A stretch of DNA of 34,748 nucleotides from Balamuthia mandrillaris (GCA_031835245.1 JAVKOQ010000472.1:1-34748), one strand, 5' to 3'. Positions 1-9,906 are shown, counted from the stretch's first letter. The notes: generated from the sequence alone by a model not told the origin. Program-made: numbers and translations.

Positions 1-102
1 AGCGAGTCTTCTTCCTCCACCTGCTTCCCCCCTAGGTGGTCGCTCTTCCTCTTTCTGCTACTTTCTTCCATCTTTTTTTTTTTTTGGTTACAATATTTTA
101 CT

Positions 103-169
103 CAATGTCGACATGAAATTGTAGTTTTTCCAATGACGACATGAAATAAAAATTACGTGACGACACGAA
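103..169 (-). repeat. Three imperfect 15-bp repeats at the 3' end of the Fanzor gene
   Basis: On the plus strand a 15-mer close to CAATGACGACATGAA occurs at 103-117, 131-145 and 155-169, with starts 28 and 24 bp apart. On the minus (gene) strand it reads roughly TTCATGTCGTCATTG. The third copy overlaps the Fanzor stop codon at 153-155, so the cluster straddles the end of the coding region and the 3' UTR. Copy 1 contains the palindrome ATGTCGACAT. In TnpB and Fanzor systems the guide (omega) RNA usually comes from this 3' end, so the cluster may belong to that RNA or to an element terminus. That role is inferred. Confidence 0.6.
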
Positions 170-1613
170 CTATCATGGAAGAGGAGGAGGAGGAGGTGGT
201 AAGTGCTTGTAAAGTGAAAAAGCGGATCAAGATGTTTCGGGCGGCGTTGGCATCTCGATCCGCCTGGTAGCCACACTCGGGTTGAGGGCACCGAAAGGTC
301 TTGTTTCCCCCCAACTGGTGGTGGACTTGGCCGCACTTGCCGCAGGTTTTGGAGGTGTATTCCTCATCGCAGAGGCAGGCCGTACAGGACGGAAATTGCT
401 GGGCCTTGTTGAGGAGCCTCTGCCTGAAGCGATAGTGGGACCAGGTCAGCATGGCTCTGGCCGTTCGCGAGCCAATGCGGCGGTGGCCTCGCCGCACCAT
501 CTGCTGGCTCCTGAACTCTGGCAGAAGGATGACGGAGAAGTTCCTGACCAACCAAGACACGAGCTTCTTGTGGAGGTCATCCACCAGGTTGCGGATCCTC
601 TGGCGAAGCCGAGCAGCGGCCCTTCGGAGACGGCGCCGTTGTCTGTGGTTGACCTTGGTGCCCTTACTCTGCATGCGATCCAGGCGGTGGCACAGCTTGC
701 CTATCTCGTTGATGTCCGCTTTGCCCCACTCGGTGACCTCCCCGCAGCCGTTGTAGGTGGTCATGAATGTGCGCACTCCTGGATCCAAGGCGATGATGCC
801 TGCCTCTCTCCTTCGGTGCTCACGGGCTTGGCTCTCGCCCATGAGCTTCAAAGGCTGAGGCACGCAGAGGTAGTAATGGCCCAGTCGAGTGTCCTTCACC
901 AGACGAACGGCATAGAGCACCTCTGACGGAACTTTGTAGTTCTTGTCCCTCGCTTTGATTCGCGCCTCCCCGAAGAAGAGTTGGCGGATAGAGCTGTTGT
1001 GGTTCCACTCCCTGGCTTGGATGCTGAGAGACTGGCTCTTGTCCTTCCTACCACGGAACTTCATCTGGAATCCAGTCGTGCCTCTGCCCGCCGCCAAGCT
1101 GCTTTTCACGCCGTTGAAGAAATCATCGACAGCGTCACTCCGAATGAATCGAGGAGTTTCCAACACCCACGCAAGGCTCTTGTTCTCTCCCTTGAAATTG
1201 CTGTTATTTAGGAATTTCTTCCTGACTTGTTCCTTCATCTCATCACGAGGCATTCCTTGATGTTCACGATGGAACTCCACGGCCTTGTTGTAGGTCCATC
1301 GTACTGTGCCGAACCACTTGGCCAACGTCTTCTTTTGTTCCGGGCGCGGATAAAGGCGGATCTTCTCCACTCGCCCCACTACCGGTTTCTCCTCTCCGTT
1401 CTTGCCTTTTTTGGTGAGCTGTACGGCTGGGCGAGACGGAACGAGTCCCTCGATGAGGCCTAACAAGCCTTTCTGGTTTTTCTCCTCTTCTTCCTTCTCC
1501 TTCTCCTCTTCCTCTTCCTCCTTCTTCTCCTTCTCCTTCTCCTTCTCCTCTTCCTCTTCCTCCTTCTTCTCCTTCTCCTTCTTTCCTCCTCCTCCTCCAA
1601 CACCTTTTCTCCG
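153..1613 (-). CDS. Fanzor (eukaryotic TnpB-like, RNA-guided RuvC endonuclease); N-terminus unresolved
   Basis: This is a TnpB/IS607-type protein, the family whose eukaryotic members (Fanzor) are RNA-guided DNA nucleases encoded by transposons. The core frame is 437 codons (153-1466), counted from a TTG that is probably not the true start. It begins with a typical TnpB wedge region (KIRLYPRPEQKKTLAKWF). RuvC-I is IIALDPGVRTF (Asp228), RuvC-II is ILLPEF (Glu317), a zinc ribbon has Cys375/378 and Cys393/398, and RuvC-III is DRDANAARN (Asp405). All catalytic residues are present, so the nuclease looks whole. Upstream the frame stays open to an in-frame stop at 1614-1616. It contains no ATG and encodes a run of Gly, then Glu and Lys, so the start must lie in an upstream exon (see 1709-1939). 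The C-terminal tail is Ser-rich. No terminal inverted repeats are visible, and the left end of the element may lie outside the window. Confidence 0.88.
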   Translation of the reverse strand, partial: RRKGVGGGGGKKEKEKKEEEEEEKEKEKEKKEEEEEEKEKEEEEKNQKGLLGLIEGLVPSRPAVQLTKKGKNGEEKPVVGRVEKIRLYPRPEQKKTLAKWFGTVRWTYNKAVEFHREHQGMPRDEMKEQVRKKFLNNSNFKGENKSLAWVLETPRFIRSDAVDDFFNGVKSSLAAGRGTTGFQMKFRGRKDKSQSLSIQAREWNHNSSIRQLFFGEARIKARDKNYKVPSEVLYAVRLVKDTRLGHYYLCVPQPLKLMGESQAREHRRREAGIIALDPGVRTFMTTYNGCGEVTEWGKADINEIGKLCHRLDRMQSKGTKVNHRQRRRLRRAAARLRQRIRNLVDDLHKKLVSWLVRNFSVILLPEFRSQQMVRRGHRRIGSRTARAMLTWSHYRFRQRLLNKAQQFPSCTACLCDEEYTSKTCGKCGQVHHQLGGNKTFRCPQPECGYQADRDANAARNILIRFFTLQALTTSSSSSSMIVRVVT

Positions 1614-1708
1614 TTAGGAATGTGCTTGCAGGCGGTGAACCATCCTGAACCACAGGCAAAGGGTTCTTCCAAGCACAAGGCTTCCGGGCGTATTAATCTT
1701 CTCCCGAT

Positions 1709-1939
1709 TTAGCTGGAAAACTGGTTCCAAAAGGGCTGGGCGGGTGCAGCCTGCGGCCTTCCACGCTTCTGTGCCCTTGCCTGAGGTGCCGCTGGGGCGT
1801 TTTCCGCTCTTCTTTTCCGAGTAGCAGTGGAAGTAGCAGAAGTAGTGGCGCGACCCCCTTCCTTGTGGACCCGACCGAAGTGGATGGCCAACCCGTGAGA
1901 GGTAGCAAACTTTTTTCCGCACTGTGGGCAACTTGCCAT
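1709..1939 (-). CDS. C2H2 zinc finger plus AT-hook reading frame, probably the first coding exon of the Fanzor gene
   Basis: The 76-codon frame starts at an ATG (1939-1937) directly preceded by an in-frame TGA. Residues 4-25 form a C2H2 finger (CPQC, 12 residues, then HFGRVH; spacing 2-12-4). A basic stretch RKRR and an AT-hook core KRGRP follow. It ends at a TAA just before position 1709 if unspliced. A candidate intron would use the donor GTTTTC after the residues PFWNQ (near 1723) and an acceptor AG near 1611, about 110 nt long. It would join the frames correctly and place finger, AT-hook and an acidic/Lys-rich linker before the TnpB core, giving roughly 560 residues. The donor is weak and the acceptor lacks a pyrimidine tract, so a separate small zinc-finger gene is the alternative. 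Confidence 0.55.
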   Translation of the reverse strand: MASCPQCGKKFATSHGLAIHFGRVHKEGGRATTSATSTATRKRRAENAPAAPQARAQKRGRPQAAPAQPFWNQFSS

Positions 1940-1991
1940 TCAGGCCAGCTTCCAGCAGCGTTGTGGAAGAGGCGCACAGAGGTTCGTGATG

Positions 1992-2095
1992 CTGTTCTTT
2001 TTTAAACAAAAGAAATCATTAGTGAGTGGTTGGTAACAATTTTTTTTTCCATCATCAAAAAATGTAGTGAGCGAGCAGAGAAAAAAGAACGCTAC
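1992..2095 (-). other. Candidate 5' UTR intron upstream of the zinc-finger ATG
   Basis: On the minus strand GAAAAG is followed by GTAGCG at 2095. The 104-nt stretch is T-rich and ends with AACAG at 1994-1992, about 50 nt before the zinc-finger ATG. This fits the intron sizes of the window's clear genes and suggests that transcription of the zinc-finger/Fanzor unit starts upstream of 2100. No protein frame across it looks convincing. Confidence 0.4.
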
Positions 2096-2430
2096 CTTTT
2101 CAATCGGAGCAGTGCCCCTGCCTGCGGCTGAACCGCTTCGGTTTCCACCTCTGCCTCCTTCGGCTGGTTTCCTCCTTGTGTAGTAGAAGCGTAGCAATGA
2201 GAAATACGGTGGTGCGTGGAGCTTCGTGGATGTGTGTGTCTGTGTGTTTACTTTTGAAAAGAAAGAAATGAAAAGAAAAGAAGAGAAGAAAAGAAAACGA
2301 GTAGCAGAAAAGTGTCAAGGCGAATGACGAGTACCAAAAGTTTATTGGCGGCAGCAGCAGCATGAGCATCCATTCCGTACACCCCACCCTACCACTTTGC
2401 CTTCAGAGACGTGGGAGAAGGAAGGGTTGT

Positions 2431-2454
2431 TTTGGCGGGAAACATGCTCATTGG
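2431..2454. promoter_or_regulatory. E2F-like site followed by a CCAAT box
   Basis: TTTGGCGGGAAA at 2431-2442 matches the E2F consensus (TTTSGCGC/GGCGGGAAA type). CATTGGCCC, which contains an inverted CCAAT box, begins about 8 bp later. The site lies between the end of the EF-hand gene and the zinc-finger/Fanzor unit, which reads away from it on the minus strand, so it could be that unit's promoter. The rest of 2100-2748 is AT-rich and shows no supported gene. Confidence 0.35.
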
Positions 2455-2748
2455 CCCAAAAGACTAATGTCGTGATTTCTTTTTTCGTTGTCCTTAGATC
2501 TTATGATCTTTGCGCCGCCTTACTTTCTGCTCTGTTCTGGCGAGGCAGGCAAAGTGGAACCGCAAACCACACACACCAACAACCACCAAAAAATGATCAA
2601 GGTTTACAAAAGAACAAAAAGGGAGGATCCTTTTTTTTTTTGTACCCTGTTTTGGGAAGAAACAAAAAAGGAGGGATGGTCTTCCTCCTCCCCTTTTAAA
2701 AAAATAATAAGAAAAAGAGGTAACGCAGCGGTGGGCGGGTCCATGGGC

Positions 2749-3381
2749 TCACTTGCCTTTACCAGCCTTAAGACCCCCCATCAACTCCAAGAACTGCGGG
2801 CCAACGAGCTCATCCACCAGCCCCACCTCCTTGCCGATCCTCACCCACTCCTCCATGGAGATCCTGCCGTCCTTGTCCTTGTCCAGCCTCTTGACGAGGT
2901 CCGCCGCGCGCTTGATGGAGCTGCGCTCGTCCAGCCCTCGGTCGGTCATGCTGATCTTGAGGGTCTCCAGCACGTTGTTGATCTCGCTGGCCTCCAGCTC
3001 TCCGCTGTCGTCCACGTCAAAGGCCCTGAACATGTGCTCCAGCTTCTGCTCGGTGGAGCCTTTGCTGTAGATGGCCAGCCAGAGGATCATTTCGTTGAAG
3101 GAGACGGCGCCGTTGCCGTCACTGTCGATGGAGTCGAAGATCTGGTTGAGGTCGATGCCGTGGTCCTCGTCCTCGCCGGGGAGGTTGGTGCCGGCCATCG
3201 TTTCAAAGACCTGGCGAAACTCCTCCTTGGTGAGCTCGTCGGGGGACCTGCGGGCCTGCTGCTGTGGCGTGCGTTCCTTGACCACCTGCTGGAAGAGGCT
3301 GTGGATGGCCTTGATCTCTTTGCTGTTGAAGGGGGTCTGGTGGACCAGCTTCTTTTGCTCTTTCGTCAGCTTGGTGCCCAT
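2749..3381 (-). CDS. EF-hand calcium sensor of the NCS/calcineurin-B type
   Basis: This intronless gene encodes 210 residues. Three canonical EF-hand loops are visible at residues 86-97 (DSDGNGAVSFNE), 122-133 (DVDDSGELEASE) and 167-178 (DKDKDGRISMEE). The N-terminal pair (residues 15-65) is degenerate, as in neuronal calcium sensor and calcineurin-B proteins. The start MGTKLT offers Gly2 with Thr6, which fits N-myristoylation, so the protein may be a calcium-myristoyl switch at membranes (inference). The coding region has many G- or C-ending codons, suggesting good expression, and the start is preceded by a long pyrimidine-rich leader (3382-3440). The target protein cannot be told from sequence. 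Confidence 0.9.
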   Translation of the reverse strand: MGTKLTKEQKKLVHQTPFNSKEIKAIHSLFQQVVKERTPQQQARRSPDELTKEEFRQVFETMAGTNLPGEDEDHGIDLNQIFDSIDSDGNGAVSFNEMILWLAIYSKGSTEQKLEHMFRAFDVDDSGELEASEINNVLETLKISMTDRGLDERSSIKRAADLVKRLDKDKDGRISMEEWVRIGKEVGLVDELVGPQFLELMGGLKAGKGK

Positions 3382-3849
3382 TTCGTAGTCTCTTCTTTTT
3401 TTTTTTTTTGGATTTTTTTTCTTTCTTTTTCACTTTTTTTTTCGATCGCCAAAAGAAAAATATTTGCCGGTTCGTTTTCAGTTATGGGAAGATTGGAAAT
3501 GATGGAGGTACTCAATGTGTCCACGGTGCAGCTCCTGCGGAGCGAAATGGGCGGACATGCCGTTTTGCGGTGAGCGGCTCATTTTTTCCGTATTTGTGAC
3601 GACAGGCGAAATCTTGCAGAAAACTTCCTGCCAATCATTTCCGCTCCTGGTTAAAAGTCGTTTGACCAAAAGAAAATACAAAAAAAAAAAATAACTTTGA
3701 CACAAGCAGCTGGGCTAGTGTGGCCCTTCCTACTTTGGGGGAAATTTCACTACCTGCAAAAAAAAAAGGGGGAAACGAAAGGGGAAGGAAAAAAGGGAAA
3801 GCGTGGTGCAGTGTCGGTGAAAGATTAGTTATTTTTACCGGCACGCAAG
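3382..3849. promoter_or_regulatory. Divergent intergenic region between the EF-hand and propeller genes
   Basis: This 468-bp stretch separates two head-to-head genes and must contain both promoters. It holds long T tracts near 3396-3440 (EF-hand leader) and A or purine tracts at 3680-3800 (leader of the plus-strand gene). No clear TATA box or other known site was found. Confidence 0.5.
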
Positions 3850-5597
3850 ATGATGAAAGGCGAAACGTTATTCTTGTTGGGGTTGTTAGTCTGCTGTGCA
3901 TATGCTCAGATCCCCACAGGTTGGGTTAGAGTGAGCGCACCGGGATCAACTGCAGGTGATGTGGATGGTCTTATCCCCCCGGGCGACAAAGGAAACAGCG
4001 AAGTTCTTTCCATGGCAAACTTTGACGGTTACGTTTGGATGGGAACACGCAGACACTCTTACGAACCTGGTGGGGACGTAGACCGCGTTCCTCGGATCTA
4101 CCGGTATGATGTAGAGGGCGGAAGCCCTATCGAAGAGTTCTATAGGGGAAACGGCACACAGGATCCCCTCAATGGACTTGTGGGAGAGGATGATGGCTAT
4201 GCCGTTATGTTGCCGTGGAACGGCAATCTTTATTTTGGGTCTAACAGCGGAAAAGCAGGCAACGGTGCCAGCGTGTCTGCAATTGCTAGCGGGGCTGATG
4301 TAAGTACACCTCCTTCAGGAAATGGATTGGCCATTTCCTAACAATTTTTTTAATAAACAAAAAAATGCAGCTTGGTGAAGTGGAAAGGTTTTGGACTAGA
4401 CCTGAGGCCCAAAGCATTGACGCCATGGTCGTTCACCATAGCGCAGGAGTGGCCAAGTTGTTCTGGGCTGCTACGGACACTGACGACATCCCGGGCATCT
4501 GGTATAGCGAGGATCCTCTCGGTCCCAAGAGGACAGCCTACCTCATTAAGAGACCCAACTTCCTCTTTAACTTTAAGGGCCGAGTCACAGAAATGATCTC
4601 CTTCAACGGCTTCCTCTACATCTTCTACACCCCTTTGGAGAGTTTCGGCTTCTGGCTTGCTAAGGCCAAGGAGGTCTCGGAATTTCAATGGACCTGGGAG
4701 CTCGTTGTTGGGGACCACTCAGCGTCCAAGTACCTTGCTGGGATGGGACGCATCGCTAACGCCAAGGTCAAGGCACTCAAGCTAGCTAACGCCAACAAAG
4801 TGATCGTTGCCACCAGCTCTGACGTGTGGGACCGTTCCTTTTCCGGTCGCTTCTCCCTACCGGAACACTTCCGACCTGCTCAGATTTACCACTTTGACGT
4901 GAATGACCTGTGGATCCCCGTCATTACCCGCCTCAGTCCGCCCAACCCAGCCAGGAACAGGGCAACCACCTTCTGGCCCACCTTCCGTGCTGGTATGTCA
5001 GTTAGTTGTGTTGTTGAAGTGGACTGTTTGTCGATTACTAAACAAAAAAAAAAAAACAATATAAACGCGCTTACAGGAAACTATGGAAGTGGTTTCAACA
5101 ACATTTGGAACATCGGAATAACCGGTTTGGCCCAGATGAACGGCCGCGTCTTTGCTAGCACCTTTGATTTGTCCTCCGTGAGGAATTTGGGCTCCACTTT
5201 GCTAGACGCTTTGCAGTCAGCGGACCCAAGCTTTTTTTCCAACTTGGACATGCTGATGCCACCAATGTTTGATGCCAACTCGGACCTGACTGGAGAGCTC
5301 CCTCCCGGCATCGACAACGACTCTGACCTGCAGGGCGTGCTTCTGCCGGGAGAAGACACCCTTGCCGACCTTGATCAGCTGCCGGACAACACCAACAGCC
5401 CTTTCAATCCTGTTGGCTTCGACTTGTTTGTGTCGGATGATGGCCTTACGTGGCTTCCTCTCAGCGTGAATGGCTTTGATGATGGCAACAACTTTATGGC
5501 AGGCAGCATGGTTAGCGTGAGCGCAGAAGATGACTTCTACTTGGGCACCGGCAACCTCCCCAAGGGAGCTCAGCTGTGGAGGCTGGAATGGCCGTAA
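3850..5597 (+). CDS. Secreted beta-propeller-like protein, 3 exons
   Basis: Exons are 3850-4299, 4371-4992 and 5077-5597. The introns begin GTAAGT and GTATGT and end GCAG and ACAG, and their phases (0 and 1) join exactly to give 530 residues. Residues 1-19 are a signal peptide ending AYAQ. The mature protein has repeated short patterns such as YVWMGTR, LYFGSN and FYLGTGN, and it ends GAQLWRLEW. These recall the blades of secreted propeller or sialidase-like proteins that begin with a 'was seen / device count' type G-T-x-N motif. No catalytic motif was recognised, so the function is unknown; an extracellular or cell-surface role is inferred. The second intron lacks stops and is a multiple of three, so it could be missed by gene finders. 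Confidence 0.8.
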
Positions 5598-5710
5598 ACA
5601 TCATTATTGATGCCAAAAAAAACTCCTTTCTCCTGCGCTGAAAATAAACACTGTGCGTCTTTCTCTCTTGTTTGGAATTCAACATTGCCAAGGAAGTCGC
5701 GCGAAGCGAG

Positions 5711-7736
5711 TTACTTGTTGGAGGCAGAAAGAGTAGACAATCCCTCTTCGGCCAAGCGAGAGAGAAAAGGCAAGACCTCCTCCGAATCCGAGAAGTAGAG
5801 GGTAGCAGGAGCAGTTTTCTTTCCAACCAAACACGTAACGACGTGCATTTCCTCTTCTTCTCCGTGCCCGTTCTCCTCTTGATTATAGTGTTTCTCGCCA
5901 CCGCCTAGCAAGCCACGAGCTTGAGCGTCGTTCATACTTTTGCTGCGATGTTGAAGGCTGGGATGGAATTGTGGTTGTTGCTGTTGCAATGGTGGACGTG
6001 ATGGTTGCGATCCCTTCCTCTCGCCGTCCACTCCATCGCCATGTTGTATGGCGTCAAGGAGAGAAGGATCAGAAGAGTTAGATTTAGCATGGGCCAACAT
6101 GGATTGAGAGTAATACTGAGAGCCAGGAGAAGCAGCAGCAGCAGAAATAGCAGAAGCAGCAGGAGAGGAAGCAGTAGATACAGATGCAGCAATGATGTCC
6201 AACGCAGTGGTGAGTGGTGGAGATCCTCGAGGACTGGTGAGAGCAGAGGTCAACCTGCTTCTCCTTCCATAGGTCTCACGGAGGGTTGATATCTCGGTCG
6301 GCACGACGAGACTATCGCCCACATACAGCACAAAGTTGGGCATTTTGAGGTTATTGAGAAGATGTTGCTGGAGCAAAGTCTTGATCATTCGGGTGGCGTT
6401 CACATCGTTGGGCCGAATCTCCACAGTTTTGTTGATATTCAGGACTTCGATGGGCCAGCGCCCAAAGTTGGAATTCAGGTGGAGCATAAGATCGCTGGCC
6501 TGGCTGGCTCCATGCTGTGTTTCAGTCAACCTATTTGGATCCATGAAAGAAAGCTAAGAATAAACTTTGAGAGAGGAAGGAAAAGGGAAGAGCGAAGATA
6601 CCCTAAATTGCTGACTCTCATCCTGTTGGAAAAAGAGGAAACAAATAGACAGTAAGAAGGTGTATTAAACGAGGAAAACCTAAAGTAGAGTCATACCTGT
6701 AATGCCAAGTGAACGTTACTTGCTTCTCTTCAAAACTGCTGCCAGGCGTGCGATCAGTATAATGCTTCAAGACAGGTCGAATGGCGTCTTTCCACTTCGT
6801 TGAAAGATTGGTAATTAGCCTTCTCCACTTAGGGCAGTTGGGCGGCCGATAAAAGTAGCCGTGCTCGGCGCCAAGTCCCAGTCCAGGCAAGGAATGAAAC
6901 CAATTGGCCATTGTTTGCTTGTCTCTACCACTTACAATAATTACAGTATTTCCAGCGTCCATCAATTGTTGGAGTAGTTTCAAAAGCTGGTTAACAAGCA
7001 AAGCAAGAGGGCGAGAGAGAACCGGAAATATTAGTTTAAATGGCAGTGGCGATGCGAAAGGCAAAAATGCAAAAGCATACATGCGGGGAAGGCGCACAAA
7101 GAGCAGGAATAGGATCGAAAGGCAATAACGTGCCATCATAGGCCAACACAATAAGACGAGGGCTTGTCAAATGAGTTTTGTAAGATTGTAACACTTTTTC
7201 TATTCCTTCTTTCTTGCATGCCAAGCTTTCATTTCGTGCTTTGGTTTCTTTTGTTGCCTTCTTTAAAGCGTTAATAAAGTCTGTTGGTGAAGAGTTAGAT
7301 TATCTAACTTGATTAAACAAAAAAATAAATAAAAAAAAGACAAACTTTCTCCCCAAGAAGCGGCAGTATGGGTAGTAACATGTCTAAACAGAAGTTCGCG
7401 TTTGAGGACACCAAGCTCTTCGGGCGTTGTTATTGCTTTGTTGATGGCCCCAGCAATGTCTTTGATCTTCCATGGATTTATCCTTATGGAGGCGCTCAGC
7501 GATTGTGCAGCCTTTAAATGTTACAACGATGTGATCCATGGTTTAGAAACTCGCCTCGTTTACGTTTCGTCCTCGCTTTGCGTGAAGCAGAAGCAACAAG
7601 AGAGAACAAAGAAGGAAATTAGAAGAGAACAACTAATACTTACCCCAGCAAATTCACTTAATATGAGAGCCCCATGGCCATCAATTTGACACGCAATATA
7701 TTCCTGAGCCTATTTCAACAGAGTTCAGCAACAAAG

Positions 7737-7774
<38 letters not shown>

Positions 7775-9492
7775 ATCTCAATATAGAACCGCATACGCAC
7801 CACCAAGTTCATTCCATCTCGAATGGAGGTGATGACACAAGCATCGGATATCGCATACAAAGCGGTTAGCTCATCAAATGTAACGCTATGATAGAGGTAT
7901 TGAATGGGATGAAAGCCCACTGTTCCATATTCGCTGTTGATCTTGCCCACTAACATATCCACTTCTCTTTTGAGTTGTCTGTACTCCTCCACATTTTCTC
8001 GCGATGGAACTGCCACTTGTATCAACACCACCTTTGTGTGCAACAGAAATAAGCAAGAAGTTGCAAGCTTTCAGGAAAGTGATAAAAGATTCAAACCTTT
8101 CCTTGCCATTCAGGGTATTTCTGAAGGAAAAGCTCAAAGCCTCTTAGCTTCAATGGAATGCCTTTTATATAATCTAGTCGATCGACCCCAATCAAAACTT
8201 TCTTGCCTTTGTATTTTTCCCTTAACTCTGCTATTCTTTCTCTGTTTGGAGTGAGAACTCGATCGAATAAAGAGGGGAAGGGAGAGAAAGGGAGGGATTT
8301 GTTGTTTTTAAATACACACTTGACTTTGTCTGTCTTTAAATTGTTAAGGAACTTGTCTGGTTCAATGCCTACGGGAAACACTCCTACAGGAATGACCCTA
8401 TTGTCCAACAATACAGTCGATGCCGACGTCTCGCAGCCCAAAACGAATATGCACGCTTGTTGGAAGTGTCTAGCATAGTCAAACCTGTTGTAACAATGAG
8501 TCAGAATATATTCATGAAAAGGAGGAGGGAGGAAGAGCTTTTGAGGACACGTACGTGTGAAAACCGACCAAGTCCGAGTTCAGCACTCCTAGCAACAATT
8601 CCTTTCGTTTGGGCAACTCTTTGTACAATTCAGAGGAAGGAAAAGGCACGTGCAAAAAGAAACCGATTTGTGCTGAAGGAAATTGCTCTCTCAGCAGCTT
8701 GGGCATCAACATGAGGTGATAGTCATGCACCCATATGAGATCGTCCGCCCTGCATACCTAATACCCCACATAATGAGCGCCAACTAAAGGCGAAAGACAA
8801 AATAGAGAGCGAGAGAGCGAGAGAGCGAGAGAGCGAGAGAAGAGAGAAGCGAGAGCGAAAGTAGAGGTAAGAGACAGAAGAGAAGAGTATAAAGAACAAG
8901 GGTAGCTGAGAAGAGAGAGAAGGCTACTTTGGCTACTGAGTCGGCGAACTTATGGTTGGCGGTCTCATAGGCACTGTAAAGGTCCTCGCTGTAGTGCATG
9001 GACTTGTAGTGGAACAGAGGCCACAACACATCTGACGAAGAAAGAATAGAGTGCGAAAGGAAGAAGAGGTCAGCGAGAGGAGAGGAGAGAGAGAGAGAGA
9101 GCAAGAGAGCGCGCTAACCATTGCAAAAGCCATTGTAGTATTTGTCCATGATGTCAGCAGGAAGCCAAACGGGCATGCACGAGTGCTTTTCTAGCAGCTC
9201 CTTCTCGATCTAAGTTCATCAACGAAAAAGGGAGTGAGTGAGCCAAGGTAATGCGCCATTCATAGAGCAAAAGGAAATCACACACCTCACGGCGCTCTTC
9301 CTCGTTGTCGATGTGAATGCCAGGCCACCCAATCCAAATGAAGCGAGAGTAAGAGAGGCCAGAGAGAGCGGCAACCAGCCCACCAGAGCTGCGCGCAAAG
9401 CTCCAGCTCTCCGTCTTGGGGTCTTTCTTGCAGGTCAGCGGCAAGCGGTTGCTCACTATCAACAAGCGTTTTTCCTGCTCTGCTGGTTCCAT
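5711..9492 (-). CDS. Trehalose-6-phosphate synthase with a fused, degenerate trehalose-phosphatase domain
   Basis: Thirteen exons (9492-9286, 9209-9119, 9031-8928, 8757-8555, 8484-8320, 8241-8097, 8031-7801, 7709-7644, 7511-7346, 7280-7081, 6986-6697, a possible 21-nt microexon 6622-6602, 6530-5711) join in frame to about 902 residues. The N-terminal half is a GT20 synthase making trehalose-6-phosphate from UDP-glucose and glucose-6-phosphate. NRLP (Arg16), GWPG, YYNGFCN, HDYHLM (Asp146), DRLDYIKG (Arg278, Lys283) and RDGMNLV (Asp377) are all present. The C-terminal half is a HAD phosphatase fold, but motif I reads AYDGT (Ala506 replaces the nucleophile) and the GDDxTDE motif reads GDSLVVPTE (701-709). 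A low-complexity Ser/Ala/Gln/Glu insert follows at about 711-860. By analogy with yeast Tps3/Tsl1 and plant class I TPS, this half is probably regulatory. The microexon is the least certain boundary. Confidence 0.9.
7738..7770. repeat. (AG)n microsatellite in a TPS intron
   Basis: An almost pure AG repeat lies in the intron between exons 7 and 8 of the TPS gene. It reads CT on the sense strand. Similar degenerate (AG)n tracts lie in two more TPS introns, near 8803-8850 and 9077-9103. Confidence 0.9.
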
Positions 9493-9898
9493 CGTGACTC
9501 GCTGCTGTACACGTAAGTTGAGGGAGTCCACTTCCTCGCTGGGCTGGGTGGTGCTTGCTGGAGAGGGGAAAGGTTTTAGTGAGAACGGCCAGCAGCTGCA
9601 AAGGAGACTCAAGCCGCGGGTAGCACTACTCTTTTTTTTTTCCGTTCGGTAATGTCATTATTTCACCAATTTGTCCTTTTTAGGAAGGAGTTTAATGGAA
9701 ATTCACATTTCTCTTGCTCGAATTCCGTCCAATTTCACGATTAGAAGGCTTCGGTTTTTGTGGTCGATAATTGTATCGCCTCAGGGTGGACATATGTTTT
9801 GAGGAGTCATGTGTATTTTCCCACTGAGGCAAAGGGGGAAAGCGTGACGTGTTATCTTAGTTTTGTCTACCTTAGGGCTGTCGATAATCCCGATGGGG

Positions 9899-9906
9899 TA
9901 TCGATA
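9899..9906. promoter_or_regulatory. TATCGATA palindrome
   Basis: An exact TATCGATA lies 16 bp before the E2F-like site. In Drosophila this octamer is the DNA-replication-related element found at replication genes. A similar role here is only a suggestion, because the motif is not known to be conserved in protists. Confidence 0.3.

Noticed and set aside
282-926. 214-codon plus-strand frame opposite Fanzor
   Set aside because: It is antisense to the RuvC domain, whose catalytic residues are all in the minus-strand frame.
2488-3573. 361-codon plus-strand frame opposite the EF-hand gene
   Set aside because: It is the antisense shadow of the EF-hand coding region, which has three exact calcium loops.
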